A stretch of 64,000 nucleotides of DNA from NCBI GenBank assembly GCA_037042185.1, contig JAXQJY010000027.1, positions 744,001 through 808,000 on the forward strand, read 5' to 3'. A model generated the notes under the pieces. The model was not told the origin of the DNA. It did not search any database and was given only the letters and a program-made list of their open reading frames with translations. Positions within the stretch are counted from its first letter, which is position 1. Each line of letters starts with the position of its first letter. Source of the DNA: Sordariomycetes sp. S80-01Y. Taxonomy: Eukaryota; Ascomycota; Sordariomycetes. Positions 23,083 through 35,073 of the stretch are shown one piece after another. The position numbers were made by a program, and so were the translations under genes.

Positions 23083-26025
23083 TCACCGCCTCTGCCTCTC
23101 TGGTCTGCCCATCCCGAGTAAATCATTGGCGTGTCTACTCCACGCACCCCCATTCGCCTTTGCGAACCCTGGCAGCGCCTTCTTCTCGTCCTTTCCCTCA
23201 ACAGTATCCCGCTGCGGCTCAAGGTTCTTAGCTCGCTCTTTCGGGGCCGCAACAGCAGCAGATAGGGGCCTGCCACGAGGCGGTGGACGAACAGGCTGCG
23301 GGCGAGGCTCGTCAAAGGGCACCATCTGTTGGGTCAGCAGCAGGGAGCCCGCTGCGTCTGCCTTGCTGGCGGCTTTGCGACCGCGCGTGGCGGGGTTGGA
23401 TATCTGACGCCTAGGGGGCTTTGTCTTGTCGGTCGCGCTGGGAGCTGGTTCAGGTTCTTCTGCGGGATCCTGTGACACCTCAGCTGGGGTCGCGGTCTCC
23501 TGCACAGTGGCCTCTGGTGGGGAGGGCTTCTCTTGTGTACCAGGCGACTTGTCCTTGCTGGCTTTTGTTTCTGAAGTGCTCTCTATATCTTCGCCTTGCA
23601 GTGCAGCTTGATTTTGCACGAGTTGAACCCGCCCAGACTCCAGGGGCTGCGTCTGGGCAGGCTCTTTGGATGCCACCGTCTGATTTGGTGAGGGTTTCTG
23701 TTCTGCGGAAAAGTCGACATATTCAGTCTTCTCTCCTGGGGCATCAATAGCAAGAGCAGCAGCCGCACTGCCCCATCCATTCAATCCCTCCGGTGCCGAA
23801 GACTCGCTCTTCTCAACATATCCAGTAATGACTTTACTTCTGCAGGACCGGCTGATCCTCGAGATCTTGATACCGCTTTCCTTCTTTTTTGCGGGAGCTT
23901 TTGGGGCTGCTTTCTCACCGTCGAAGGGGAACTCCTCATCCTCCCCGTATGAGGGAGCGCGGGGCTGTCTTCTTCGAGTAGTACGAGCGACGGGGGCGGT
24001 ACCAGGCGGCGGACCAGCCCAGTCATCATCTGATTCAGAGTGAACGCAGGTCTGGAGAGACTCCGGTTCTGCGGGAGGTGAGCTTGGTGACGAGACTGGA
24101 AGCTCGACAGCGGGTTTCGCAGTTTGCCTCTTCGCGCGGTGACGACGCTTGGGAGGTGTTTGGCGGTCATAGGGGGAAGCAGGCCGTTCCCTGGCTTTAA
24201 CGGGCTCTGGTGGTGGAGAAGCAACTGCCGGTGCGTATGCTATCTCGCCTCTGACCTCATCGTCAACCTTGCCGTTGGATCGTCCTTCCAGATTACTTTC
24301 GTGACGACTTTGTCGTATGACTGAACCCACCCCCTTGGATGGTGGGCGAGAGTCCTCCTCGCGCCCATCCTCAAGGCGCTCTGTAGCCTTCTTTGCTCCA
24401 GCCTCTTCCGATACTGGACGTTCCGCATCTTGGGGTTCGACCTCTAATTCCACTTGCATATCATCGTCGTCATTGAGCCATGCCTCGAAACCGGCCACGT
24501 CAGCCTTGGGCGGCGGCGGCGGTTTCTTCGTCGGCGGCTCGGGCTCCCGAGGTGAAGTATCCTCAGCCTGAGGCTCTGGCTGAGCCAGCATCAGCAGGCC
24601 CCTCTTCTTTCTCTTGCCGATCCTCAACGCTGTTCGTCGCTCATCCTTCGGTCGATTTTGCTTGGGGTCTGAAGGCGTAACTTTGGGACTGCCCGGATCG
24701 GGGGCAACCTGTTCCGGCTGAGGTGACTCTTTCCGAATTGTCGTGTCCTTCGTGGGCCGCGGTGCCCTCGAGGTTGGCTTCGGTTTTTCCCGCTTCTTCT
24801 GCCGTGGCCGTCGATTTTCAACCGCAGAGTCACCATCGTCGTCGTCGTTCGATGCACGGTCCTCTCGAGGATCTGGCCTCGTGAAGCCTTTTGACGCCGC
24901 AGCTTTCTGAGCTCTCTCTTCCGCTTTCTGCGCACGAACTGGGTCCGTTAACTTCCTCGACGCAGATGGCACCGGCTGCGTTGCGCTGTCGTCGTCAACT
25001 TTGCTGCTATCTGGTGGGCTCGAGATCAGGGGCACTCGTTTGGAGGGGTAATTGGACCCCTCGGGATCTTTTGAAGGTTTGTATGCGCTTGTGTCGCTTT
25101 GTCTCTCGATCCTGAGTCCGCCGAGTCGTGACGAGGTCGCCTTCACAGTTGCTCTCGTGGGTGCTTCTTCGTGCACCAGACGACTTTCATCATCCGGCTC
25201 AGGACTCGATTCCGTTGGTTCTGCCATTCTGCCTCTCGACTCGGTTCGCCTAATCTCACTCCTCGCCGGCTTGTGCTTCGATAGGTCTTCTGGTTCATCT
25301 TCCTGATCCCTCCCCTGGCTCGAGCTTGGCTGGCTCGGCTGGTTTCGCACATTGGTGCGGTCCCTTAAAGCTTGCGGTCTCTGCCATGAGCTCGAGGGCG
25401 CTGTTAGCGTCAAGGCCGTTCCAAACAGCGCCCTCGCGTGCGTGCTCTTGCTCGGCGGGCTCGGCTCCCTCCTCTGCCTCTTCGCCGGGGGTGGCGTGTC
25501 GTGCCCTCCCTCCCTCTCCCGCTCCCTCCTCATCCGCTGCTCAAATGGGCTCTCCTTCGCGACAAGTGCTCTCCCGGTCCTTGCCGGTGTGACGATGCTG
25601 TTGAGCGGCCTAGCGGGGCCGTTGGACTGAGCACTCGCAGTTGGCGCCTTCGCAGCAGCTTCCCGCCTCCTCTTTTCCACCTCCCTGGCCCTCCTGTCCA
25701 CAACCGCCTCCAGATCAACCTCTCTGCTGCCCGTCCGTTCGCAGACCTGCACTATGGCGCCTCCGCGGTCCAGGCTGAACTCGTCCCCCTCCTCCACCAT
25801 ATCGCTTCCCGTCCCGCTCATCGCAGCCGTGAAGTGCGCGTCGCCGACATTTCCGCCCCTATCGTCGACGACGACTATTCGCTTGTTGAAGAGGTGGAAT
25901 TTGAGGCGCCCATCCTGCCAACGTTTGGTTTTGCGCTTGAGGTCGTGCGTGAAGAGGCAGATGTGCTCGTGGACGACGGACTTGGTGTTGAGGGATTCCG
26001 AGGGACGGGTCACCGGAAACGACAT
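23083..26025 (-). CDS. Mte1/Dbl2-like DNA-repair protein (ZGRF1-type N-terminal domain, DUF2439)
   Basis: A single exon of 980 residues. Residues 17-75 form the DUF2439/ZGRF1-type N-terminal domain (CLFTHDLKRKTKRWQDGRLK, FHLFNKRIVVVDDRGGNVGD). In budding yeast Mte1 and fission yeast Dbl2 this domain lies in proteins that work with the Mph1/Fml1 helicase on recombination intermediates. The rest is low-complexity and charged, rich in Pro, Glu, Lys and Ser, as in those proteins, so this is not the vertebrate ZGRF1 helicase. A conserved-looking tail, GAWSRHANDLLGMGRPERQ, ends the protein. Expected in the nucleus at DNA breaks. The start MSFPVTRPS is the first in-frame ATG before the domain. Confidence 0.83.
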   Translation of the reverse strand: MSFPVTRPSESLNTKSVVHEHICLFTHDLKRKTKRWQDGRLKFHLFNKRIVVVDDRGGNVGDAHFTAAMSGTGSDMVEEGDEFSLDRGGAIVQVCERTGSREVDLEAVVDRRAREVEKRRREAAAKAPTASAQSNGPARPLNSIVTPARTGRALVAKESPFEQRMRREREREGGHDTPPPAKRQRREPSPPSKSTHARALFGTALTLTAPSSSWQRPQALRDRTNVRNQPSQPSSSQGRDQEDEPEDLSKHKPARSEIRRTESRGRMAEPTESSPEPDDESRLVHEEAPTRATVKATSSRLGGLRIERQSDTSAYKPSKDPEGSNYPSKRVPLISSPPDSSKVDDDSATQPVPSASRKLTDPVRAQKAEERAQKAAASKGFTRPDPREDRASNDDDDGDSAVENRRPRQKKREKPKPTSRAPRPTKDTTIRKESPQPEQVAPDPGSPKVTPSDPKQNRPKDERRTALRIGKRKKRGLLMLAQPEPQAEDTSPREPEPPTKKPPPPPKADVAGFEAWLNDDDDMQVELEVEPQDAERPVSEEAGAKKATERLEDGREEDSRPPSKGVGSVIRQSRHESNLEGRSNGKVDDEVRGEIAYAPAVASPPPEPVKARERPASPYDRQTPPKRRHRAKRQTAKPAVELPVSSPSSPPAEPESLQTCVHSESDDDWAGPPPGTAPVARTTRRRQPRAPSYGEDEEFPFDGEKAAPKAPAKKKESGIKISRISRSCRSKVITGYVEKSESSAPEGLNGWGSAAAALAIDAPGEKTEYVDFSAEQKPSPNQTVASKEPAQTQPLESGRVQLVQNQAALQGEDIESTSETKASKDKSPGTQEKPSPPEATVQETATPAEVSQDPAEEPEPAPSATDKTKPPRRQISNPATRGRKAASKADAAGSLLLTQQMVPFDEPRPQPVRPPPRGRPLSAAVAAPKERAKNLEPQRDTVEGKDEKKALPGFAKANGGAWSRHANDLLGMGRPERQRR

Positions 26026-26604
26026 GTCGTCTGTGATTGCGAAGACATTTCAATAAGCGAATTGAGACAGCTGAGCAAGATCGGAGTGCTCGTTTAGCGG
26101 TGCTGGTCGGTCATTAGGATCCTCTGCTGCCTGCACGTGTTGAGGTGGGAGAGACGCGTTGAGAGGCGCCACCGTGACGCTCGCGTGGTGGGGTTGCGCG
26201 TCAAGGCCACCAGATCACGTGTGACCACACGTTAAATGATCATTACAAGATGAGAAGACCGGTTATTGAAAATCAAGTTACATGTGAAAATGTTCAGATA
26301 ATCCTTGATAAAGACAATCTATAGGCGGCAACCTTAAGGGTATCAGTGTCGTCCCCGACATCAGATTCAGCGATAAAATTGCGCCTCCAAACACCATTGC
26401 GATCATGCTATCCGAGTTGCTCCGTCTGGGCAGTGCTCGTCCCGTAAACTCCAGAAAATGCCGTAGCCTCTTGGGCCGCAATACAAAAGAAAGCCGTGAG
26501 TCCATCACAGTGAATGTTCAATGCGTAACCGTACCCGTACCACGAGCGCGCGATGCCCCGCGGCTGTCTGCCAACGTGGTCTGACGCTGTCATTCGTTTC
26601 ATGC
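26026..26604. other. Promoter of Mte1-like gene and 3' flank of next gene
   Basis: About 580 bp between two minus-strand genes. No further feature supported. Confidence 0.5.
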
Positions 26605-28198
26605 TCACTTCAAGCGAGGGCTAAAGGTTGACTCGGGGGACGTGAGACCAGCGTGGCTCGATCGACGACTCGCCGCGTTCCCCTTGTCGAGGTAATTTCC
26701 TCCCGCACCAGTTGCGCCGGAGGTCTCCAGCTCCATCGGCGTCACGGGCCCGGGGCTGCCCAGCGGATGCAGCCGCGGCGCGTTGGGCTTGTTGAGGCGC
26801 ATGTTCAAACCGAGACTGCCCGGTTGCTGGGTCTCCTTCTTCTGGCTCGCCCTCATGGCGGCCTCCGTCTGCGCCAGCATCTGGCGTTGATACTGCTGCA
26901 GCTGCACTTGGCGGGCTGAATCGGGTGCTTCGCCCGAGGTGGAGCCTGGCGAGCGGATGTCGGCCGGAGATGACGGAGTCGCTGACGTAGGACGCGACTG
27001 GCCGTGGGCGCGCTCGTAGTTGGAGGGATAGTACTTGCCCATCGGCAGGACGGTGTCGTGGTAGCCCGTTGGGAAGTACGAGGCCACGGGGACGTTGGCG
27101 GTGCTCATGGCGGAGGTAGTGTAAGGACGGTGGACAGGGCGGTGGTGGTCGCGATAGGAGCCGGCGACGTCGTGGACGGGGTTGGAGGCCGTGGTTCGGG
27201 TATTTGGGTCCTTCTTTTCGCGATGAAAAGGATGAGTGCGCTGGACGCGCGACTTGGGGTCCTCGTGGTTGGGAAAATAGCCACTGTTGGAGGGGTCAGC
27301 CGGGATGGTTGGGATGGTTGGGATGCGGACGGAGCGCGCGGACTTACCCAGGCAGGTCGCCCCGTGCTGACAGAGGCTCCGGCGGCGTGTAGACGGGGGC
27401 GCTACCAATTCTTGTGGTGGCACGCGGCAACTCAATTGCGATGGGCGAGCTGGTGTTGCTGGCCGAGAGCGAGGAGGAGGATGCTGGACAGACGAGTGTA
27501 AGTATCAGGTAAACAACAGGAGTGGGCGGTGGCGCTAGAAGCGAGAAGCGAGAAGCGAGATATATGAGATGAGGAAGAAGGCAGGGGAGATGGGGAAATG
27601 CGCTCGCGTGGCATGGGATTATAAGAAGAGGGGAGGGATCCGGGTGTGATAGGCCGAGCGAGGACAATGACATGCGCCATGGCGTCCGTTGCGACTCACG
27701 GTACCCCACGATCGAGGGCCGAAATGCGGGGACTTGAGGGAATCCACCCCGAGCCATTCCAGTTCCAGCTCCAGTTCCAGTTCCTTTTCTCCTCGAGTGC
27801 ATGAGACCCGCTGGGGCCGATGCGGGAAGACGGCAGCGGGAGCCTCTGACGAAATGTGGCTTGAATGCCACCCAAGCAGCAGATAACCAGGTAGGTAGTG
27901 ATCTGAGGGGGCCGGGGCGAGGTACAGTACTTGAGACACACGTACCTGATGGCTGTTGACCGGGGACAGCGCTAGGACCAGAGGCCACACTAGGCTCAAA
28001 AGTAGGGGGAGGATGCAGGCGGCTCTGATAGGCCTGCGGTGTTGTCCGCCCAGAATATGTCGGTCTGTCACCGCCGTCCGAGTCCAAGGAGCGTTCTGAC
28101 GAGTTGGAAAAGGTGCGGCCGCCCATCTGAGGTCGACGGCTGGAGTACTGCGACAGATACGTGGGCGACTTGGTAAACGAACGGCCGAAGGACGACAT
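26605..28198 (-). CDS. Conserved disordered fungal protein, function unknown
   Basis: Exons are 28198-27946, 27483-27348 and 27283-26605, with introns of 462 and 64 nt; 355 residues. All three joins keep the frame exactly. The N-terminus MSSFGRSFTKSPTYLSQYSS and the stretch SYFPTGYHDTVLPMGKYYPSNYERAHG look conserved; the rest is Ser/Pro/Gln-rich and probably unstructured, ending in SRRSSHAGLTSPESTFSPR, a likely phosphorylation-rich tail. I do not recognise a named family. The first intron is about nine times longer than the typical intron here and carries short tandem repeats, so an alternative or extra exon inside it cannot be excluded. Confidence 0.65.
27538..27558. repeat. Three perfect 7-bp tandem copies (GAAGCGA)
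   Basis: Three head-to-tail copies of GAAGCGA, inside the long first intron of the disordered-protein gene. Confidence 0.9.
27757..27784. repeat. TTCCAG hexamer array
   Basis: TTCCAG, TTCCAG, CTCCAG, TTCCAG and a partial TTCC in tandem, also within the long intron. Confidence 0.9.
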
Positions 28199-31100
28199 GG
28201 TGGCGGTTGCTGGGCTGGCCTGGCCTGGTCCTGGCCTTCGTATTCAAGAAAGGAGGAGTTGCTAGTCAAGGGAGGGCCAAAGGTCAAGCCAGCGCATCTC
28301 CGTTATCGGTTCTGATGCCGAGCCAAGACGCCGAGCTGAAAGCCGAGGATTTGGAGGGGACGCTCGACGATGGTGCCTGTGTAAGTCAAGGTCGACGGGC
28401 AGGTCCAGGAAGGAGGTGGCCGTCGAAGAAAGATGCCCAGGAAGCCTTGTCAGTAAAGACTGGATCCCCGTATGCCGCGGTGGAGTCCAGGTGGGCAGAT
28501 GGAAGATGGTGTTGAGCAGAAAGATAAAGCCGGCAGACGCGTTGAATATGTTGAGGCGTTTGAAGTTTCGAAACTCAACGTTGCACCGAGATCGGCACTG
28601 GCAGCGTTTGAACTGCGACGGTGGCCTGAGCTTTTGGGCTGCTCAGGGAGAGCAGACTTCGGGGGGGACAGATCGGAGGGAAGGGGGACCCTTTTTGGGC
28701 GTCAAAAAGCAAAAAAAAACCACGGCTATTAATCTGCAACCTCTGGGCAAGGCTCTGCAGACGGAGACGGGGCCCGGTGTGACGGCGCAATCACAACCAC
28801 CTGATAAGCAGAGCCAAGAGCTTCTGTTATCTGTTCCGTACGAGATGACAGAATAAAGCAGCGGCGTCTCACCGCAAGTACTCCGTAGCTGGGGGCGCAG
28901 GTGCCCAATGTTTAACGCCCTGGGCTGGGCTATCAGATATAAACTCGCGGTGGCTGTGACGATCCAAAGCACCCATTCGTGCTGATCATCCGCGAATCGC
29001 TGCAGCTGCCCGCCTACCATCTTCGCCTTGCGTGTGCCTCTCTGACCTGCGCAGGACTGCTGGGGAGCCGACGGATGATGCGCGGCCAAGCTCTCACGCT
29101 GTTGCTCCTGTATCGGCCTGAGACCAGATGAGAACCCTTGTGGCTGTTTTGACGCGAGGCAAATGGAATGTTCTGACGCCATCACGGGACGCAAATCCGA
29201 GCACGTTTCACATTGCATTCCGCCATTTGAGTTGCGACCATTGTGCACGTACAATGAATGGAAGGCTACCTAGGTCCTCGTGTCCCACGTGCATTTTCCC
29301 GTTTCCCGCCCAAGGCGCCGCTCACTGACGTCCACCATGCGGCTGCTTCATCTTCGAGGTAGGCGTGAGAGACAGATCTTCATCCTTGACCTCTCCTAAT
29401 GGTCCCGACAACTGCAGGATGCATGCCGTTGCAGCCCCTATCCCTCTCCCTTCCCACTTCACTGCCGCCTCCTCAAACAAAGTGGCAAGCCGTCCGACGC
29501 TCGTCCTGTCGCGAGTGGTTGGTCAGTCGCCCTCGAGCCGTTCTGCCGCCCACCACTTGGCAGCGCGAAGGGCCCATGTTTGATGTATGGGGACACGCGC
29601 GCAGAGACACGACACCGGCCCTATGTCAGTCAATGTAGACGGTCTGCGCAGCGCGTGTGTCGCCACTCGGGCTAAATATTCCTGTGGACACCCTCAGGGA
29701 CGTGCCTTGTCGAGCTTGTGTGGACTACACGCCGCCGCACAATTCGATGTTAGGGAGGGTTGGCTCGAGCTCCGCCAAGGTGCCCTTGTGAGCTCTGACA
29801 GCGACGGCCCCCCCCCCCTCAACGCTGATCATCGGGTCTAGCGCTTCGTGCCTCGGTGGGAGGCCTTGGCGGCGTGAGAACATCACGGCCTTTGTCTGTC
29901 GAGCGGTCGGGTTGGCATGAGATTGCGCTCGTATCGTAGCGCGTATCCGCGGCACGTCGTGCGTGACTGGCGAGTGCGTAGCTGCGGTGCTCGCGTCGCA
30001 CTGCGTCACGGTCGGGGCTACGTCATTGTTTCTACCCGCGCTAAAACCGCTCCTACGCGCCCCGTAAGGTAGAGAGAGATATTCGGGGTGGTGCCGCATC
30101 ATCATCACAACGGCGACGCTAATTCACTCAAACCCGCTTGACAGGGCAGGACTGGATCCTTGCGGGACGCGGTGGTCAAGTCAAGGTTTGCGTTTAAGCA
30201 AAGCATTGTCGCTGCGCAAAGTTCCTCCAGACGTCATGCCGTGCTTCACTTGGGCAGCCAGTCGATACAGGCACATTTGAGCACCCTGCGAGGAGGGACG
30301 CTGATTCGAGGACGGCGGAAGACAGCACTTTGGGATCTTGTGCAATATCTGAGTCCTACTATTGACTGTCTCTGTTGTGATCTTTCTATCTAGGGCTTGA
30401 AGCTTGCGCTGTTGTTTTTTTGCACTGGCATGAGTCACCTGTTCGGGCACGTTCAACGTTCACCACCGCCAGCTGTAAACGGTCAACTCGCCACAATCTG
30501 AGGTTCACATTTAGTTGACAGCGTCCTCTTGATACGTAGTTTCGCAACACGATCTGTCGACTCCCTCTCACAGATCTCGAGCCCTTGCACGAAACTTTCT
30601 TCAGACCACAGCATGATGGAAGGAAGGTCTATTCCGGGTTGTGCAACGACGCTCCCGGGTAGCTGCTTGTGCTGCCACGGCTCAGGTCAAGGAGCACTCT
30701 CCAACCCCTGTTGCTGTCAATCCTCACAATCCTTACCATCGAACCATCGGCATCTTTCCGCGCTTCTTCAGCTTCGATGCTTTGTCACCCATCTCTCGGC
30801 TCCGACAAGGTGGCCATCGTCTCCGACTCGCTGACCCGCCTTGCGGTCATGGGCGGTCATCCGTGGGCTGACGGCGTCTATCCCATACGGTTGCGGACCT
30901 GGCGCGCTGCAACCAACTTTCAGGGCCAATTCCCATGCGAATCCTTTTGTCCATGGTGCCACCCGCAAGGATGCTCGTTCTGAGTGAGCGCCGCCACGGC
31001 TTGCACGGACATGTCAGAAAGCCGCCCGGATGCTGCGCCGCATAATGACGATCGTCAATCCCTCCAGGTCTTCCGCGCGTGAGACACCGTTCCGGCACTC

Positions 31101-31201
31101 TACCCTGTCCATTGTCTGGCCCTACAAATTGCTGCTGCCCCCGGTCTTCCGCGCAGGTACAACTCGCATAGCTGCCGCTTGGCTTGGAGGATTGGACGGA
31201 C
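28199..31201. other. 3-kb gene-free stretch
   Basis: Upstream DNA of the disordered-protein gene (minus) and of the multicopper oxidase (plus). All ORFs are short, overlap on both strands and lack signal peptides or domains. A run of ten or more C lies near 29809 and an A-run near 28711. No transposon end, tRNA or rRNA was recognised. Confidence 0.5.
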
Positions 31202-33061
31202 ATGTTATCAGAATTCATTGCGCTTGGGGCCTTGTGCCTGGGCGGCGTGGCGGCGACAACGCATGACGGAGGCTTTGAGCCCGACTACGTCTTTGTCGCC
31301 ACGGAGGAAGAGATCAAGGTCAACTGCACGAACAGGAGGAGCGTTGTGGTGAACGGCACGTTTCCTGGGCCGACGGTTGAGTTGGCTGAGAACCAGACGA
31401 CGTGGATCAGGGTCTACAACAACATCCCAGACCAGAACTTCACCATGGTGAGCCTCGTCGAGCCTGTTGGTACCCTCAGCAAACTCATGTGAGAACAGCA
31501 CTGGCATGGCCTCGCCCAACGCGCAGCCCCCTTCTCTGACGGCACGCCCCTCGTCTCCCAATGGCCCATCCCACCGTCGCGGTTCTTCGACTATGAAATC
31601 CACCCCGAGATTGGTGACGCGGGAACGTACTTCTACCACTCACATGTCGGCTTCCAACAATCCACCGCTCATGGCGCCCTCATTGTTAGAGATGCAGGCG
31701 AACTGCCCTACGAGTACGATGACGAGATTCTGCTCAGCGTGGGTGACTTCTACGAGGACACAGACGAGGTGATTGAAGACGGTCTGCTGGCAGACCCCTT
31801 CCAGTGGAGTGGTGAGCCGCAGGCTGTGACGATAAACGGACGGAGTGGGACGGCTAGTCCAAGCAACGCCACGGACAAGAGCTGCTTGCCGTACGTCATC
31901 GAGGTTGAGCCCGAGAAGGAGTATCGTGTGCGTGTGATCGGGCGGAGTGTGCTGTCGTTGGTCAAGCTCAAGTTTGAGGGTCATGAGGAGCTGGAGGTCA
32001 TTGAGGCGGACGGGGAGTACACCAAGCCGGCGTCGATCGACCACGTCCAGGTTGCTCCTGGCCAGCGGTTCAGCTACCTCTTGAAGACCAAGTCCATGGA
32101 GGAACTCGAGGAAGCCGGCAAGTTTCAGTACTGGGTGCGGTATGAGTCGTTCGACCGACCGGAGAGTGTCACTGGCTACGCCTTGCTACGATACAAGACA
32201 CCCGGCAACTGCACCAAGATCCCAACCCTTCCGGAGGAGTCTCCTGTCAAGTTGACCGACAAGACCAACAACTACCTGGAATACGCCCTCGAGCCCCTCA
32301 GCGACAAAGTCAGGGACAACTTCCCCACCCTCGACCAGGTCACCCGCACCGTGACCATCCGCATCAACCAGCGCGGCGACTTCGAGAACGGAAGCTTCGT
32401 GAGCCCCGTGGTCTGGGTGCAGAACGGAGAAGCGTGGCAGGAGAACGTGCAAGCCTCGCCCGGCCGCGCGCCCTACCTGATCTCCTTCTACGACGACGTC
32501 AGCGCCAACGAGCCGAACCACACGCTCGCCCTCGAGAACGGCGGCTTCGACCCCAAGTCCAGGACCTTCACCGCCCTGCCCGGCGAGGTCCTGGACATCG
32601 TCTGGGAGAACAACTCGGGCCCCACGGGGGGCTTCGACTTCCACCCCATGCACGTCCACGGCGAGCACGTCTACGATCTCGGCTCCGGCAACGGGACCTA
32701 CGACGCCGAGCGCAACGAGCGCAGGTTCGACGACGGCTACGTGCCCGCCCGCCGCGACACCTCCATCCTGCACCGCTACACCGAGAAGGGCGAGGCGCAC
32801 ACCACGGCCGGCTGGCGCGCCTGGCGCATCAGGGTGACGGACGACAACGTCGGCGCGTGGATGATGCACTGCCACGTCGCGCAGCACGCCATCATGGGCA
32901 TGAACACGGTGTGGGTGTTTGGCGACAAGGACGACGTGCTGCGGAAGCTGGGCCAGCCGCCGTACGTGAGGGGCTATCTGGAGTACGGCGGCGACGCGTA
33001 CGGGGATTACGATGAGGAGGACATGCCGCACGTTGAGGTCAACGAGCATTTTGGCGCATGA
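31202..33061 (+). CDS. Secreted multicopper oxidase, ascorbate-oxidase/laccase-like
   Basis: Exons are 31202-31447 and 31499-33061 (51-nt intron), 602 residues. A signal peptide (MLSEFIALGALCLGGVAA) starts the protein. All four copper-binding blocks are intact: HWHG at 83-86, HSH at 129-131, HPMHVH at 464-469 and HCHVAQHAIMGM from 539, which supplies the type 1 copper ligands with Met as axial residue. Three cupredoxin domains are expected. The enzyme should oxidise phenols, ascorbate or a metal while reducing O2 to water, outside the cell. Splicing joins FTM directly to HWHG, confirming the intron. There is no C-terminal membrane helix, so a Fet3 type ferroxidase is less likely; pigment-type multicopper oxidases are an alternative. 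Codon use is strongly G/C-ending in the 3' half. Confidence 0.93.
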
Positions 33062-33392
33062 ACACAACATGTATAGGGAGGGTTCTCATTGATTGTTAGA
33101 TCTGGTACGGAGCACATCCCGGGATCTTATAGACGGCGTGTAAATTGGGATAGAGGGAAATAGAAATTAAGCATTTTAAGTACGATATCTGCAGGGTATC
33201 CAGTCATTCAACCTCATTAAATACGTATCGCCGAATCAAATCATCCCAAATGCCAGTTTGGCCATTACTCCCCCCTTAAATTCCGCGTAACATACTCCGG
33301 GTCCAGCGTCAGATACTCAACAGCTGGCCGCGGCGCGAACACTGCGGACGCAGGATCGCAGCTCGGTTGTAGCCACGGCGTCACAAATCGAG
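33062..33392. other. Convergent 3' flanks
   Basis: AT-rich spacer between the multicopper oxidase (plus) and the MARVEL-like gene (minus). Nothing further seen. Confidence 0.5.
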
Positions 33393-34034
33393 CTAGACGT
33401 GGGCGCGGCCCGTGAACCTCGAGCGCTCGTCGCGGTGCTTGAACCAGTAGCCCGCCGCGGCCAGCGTCGCCACGAACCAGAGCAGCATGTTGACGAGGTC
33501 GACCCAGACGGCGTTCTTCATGCGCCTGATGCCGCCGTCGCCCTCGGGGTCCTCGTTGATGTACATCTGCAGGCGAAACCGTCAGCCTGCACTGGCCTCA
33601 CGCGATGAAGGCTGACCACCCGCGTCTTTGGTACGGTGATCAGGGAGTGAAAGGCGGTACGTACCTTGGCGAAGATGCCGAACACGGCCGTCCACAGGAC
33701 GAAGAGGACGAAGTTCCAGGCAGGGATGACGATGCCTCCCAACCTCAGGACAAAAGGCACAAAGTAGGCCACGCAGGTCACCGCCGACAGGGCGCCCACG
33801 ACAACGGCGTAGATCTAGACAGCCTCGTCAGCGCTCGCTCCCAAACACGGACGAACGAAGGGTGGGGGAAACCCAGGAGAAGGGGAAACGTACCCATTTG
33901 CTGTCCGAGTCGACGTCGTTGTCCGACGCCCTCTTCAGGTCATGCCCGTACAGACCGCAGACGGCCAGCGCGAGCGCAAAGGCCACGACGTGCAGGGCCG
34001 TGAAGGCAGCGTAGCTCTTGGAGAAGGAGAGCAT
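33393..34034 (-). CDS. MARVEL-domain-like four-helix membrane protein
   Basis: Exons are 34034-33894, 33814-33665 and 33566-33393 (introns of 79 and 98 nt), 154 residues. Four membrane helices are visible: AFTALHVVAFALALAVCGLY, VVVGALSAVTCVAYFVPFVL, WNFVLFVLWTAVFGIFA, and WVDLVNMLLWFVATLAAAGY. A charged loop (DPEGDGGIRRMKNAVW) precedes the last helix. Size and topology fit the fungal MARVEL-domain integral membrane proteins, which associate with the plasma membrane or vesicles. No catalytic residue is expected. The three exons are too short to stand out as ORFs, and all joins keep frame. Role unknown. Confidence 0.82.
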
Positions 34035-35073
34035 CGTGTCGACGTCAAACCGTGTCGCGCGTTGAGTGATTCACGTGCAGCAGCCGCTATGTACAGTAGC
34101 TAGATAAGTAGGAAAGATGCTGTTGCCAAAGGACGAGCGAGCGCAGTAAATGAAGCTTGGCGGGGTCCAAAGCAGGGATCTCGTCGTTCTTATCCCCAGC
34201 GTCGCGACGGGTCTGGAGTGCGAGATAATAAAAAAGCTGGTTGTCTGCCGAAGATCAGGGTCGGGCTGGAATGCCGCTTTTCATCACGGCCCTCTCGCGG
34301 TCAAGAGATCAAAATTGGCAATGACGTAGGTGACGCTGCGCGGATCGAGGGCTAGGCGAGGAATGGGTTAGAGGGAAAAAAGACGGACGGACGGTCGACA
34401 GGGGGGGGGATCGCTTGTTTATCCGGGCGAGACATCCGATCGCTTGGCATGCCCGAGGTTATGCTGCACAGATAGTCGGCGGTGAATCAAGACTAGACCA
34501 GACTAGCATGCTGTAGATGGACGTCACGGGGGGCGGTGTGTGCGTGCTTGAACCGGGAGCTTGGAAAATAGCGCGATGGAGGAGACGAGGTGCGCGTGGA
34601 GGGCTCAGGGGTAAATGACGGTAAGGCTGGTTGAGGTTGGACGTATGTGAGGTGCCTACGGCTGTGCGTCTGACGGCGTTAACCTTAATGCTGCGGCCTC
34701 AACGTTGATCGACGTCTCATAGGTGAATGCAGACGCTCAAACCGCTGGTAGTGGGCAGGTTCATCGAGACGCAGATCAGAGGAGCAAGGAAGGTCTCGAG
34801 GGCGCTGCCGAGTCTGGCCTCAGCACCATCACGGGGCCACAGGGTTGGGAGGACGCGGACTTGCGCGTAGCTGCCCGTCACGTTGTCCGTTGTTCATGTC
34901 ATGCAACTCATTGGGTGGATGTTTGGTGAAAACAAATCGTAAAACCACGCGGTCTGTGGCCGTCAGACACATAGTACATGCCCTAATATACATTCAAGTA
35001 TCGCTGATATGTCATCCCCTACTCGTACAACAAGGCAGCATGCGCTGTCCTAAGCAACGTACAGCTCCGAGAA
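34035..35073. other. Intergenic: MARVEL-like promoter and mS45 3' flank
   Basis: About 1 kb. A G-run lies near 34402. No supported gene. Confidence 0.5.

Noticed and set aside
32186-33070. 294-codon minus-strand ORF opposite the multicopper oxidase
   Set aside because: Antisense shadow of the copper oxidase exon, Val/Arg-rich with no domain.
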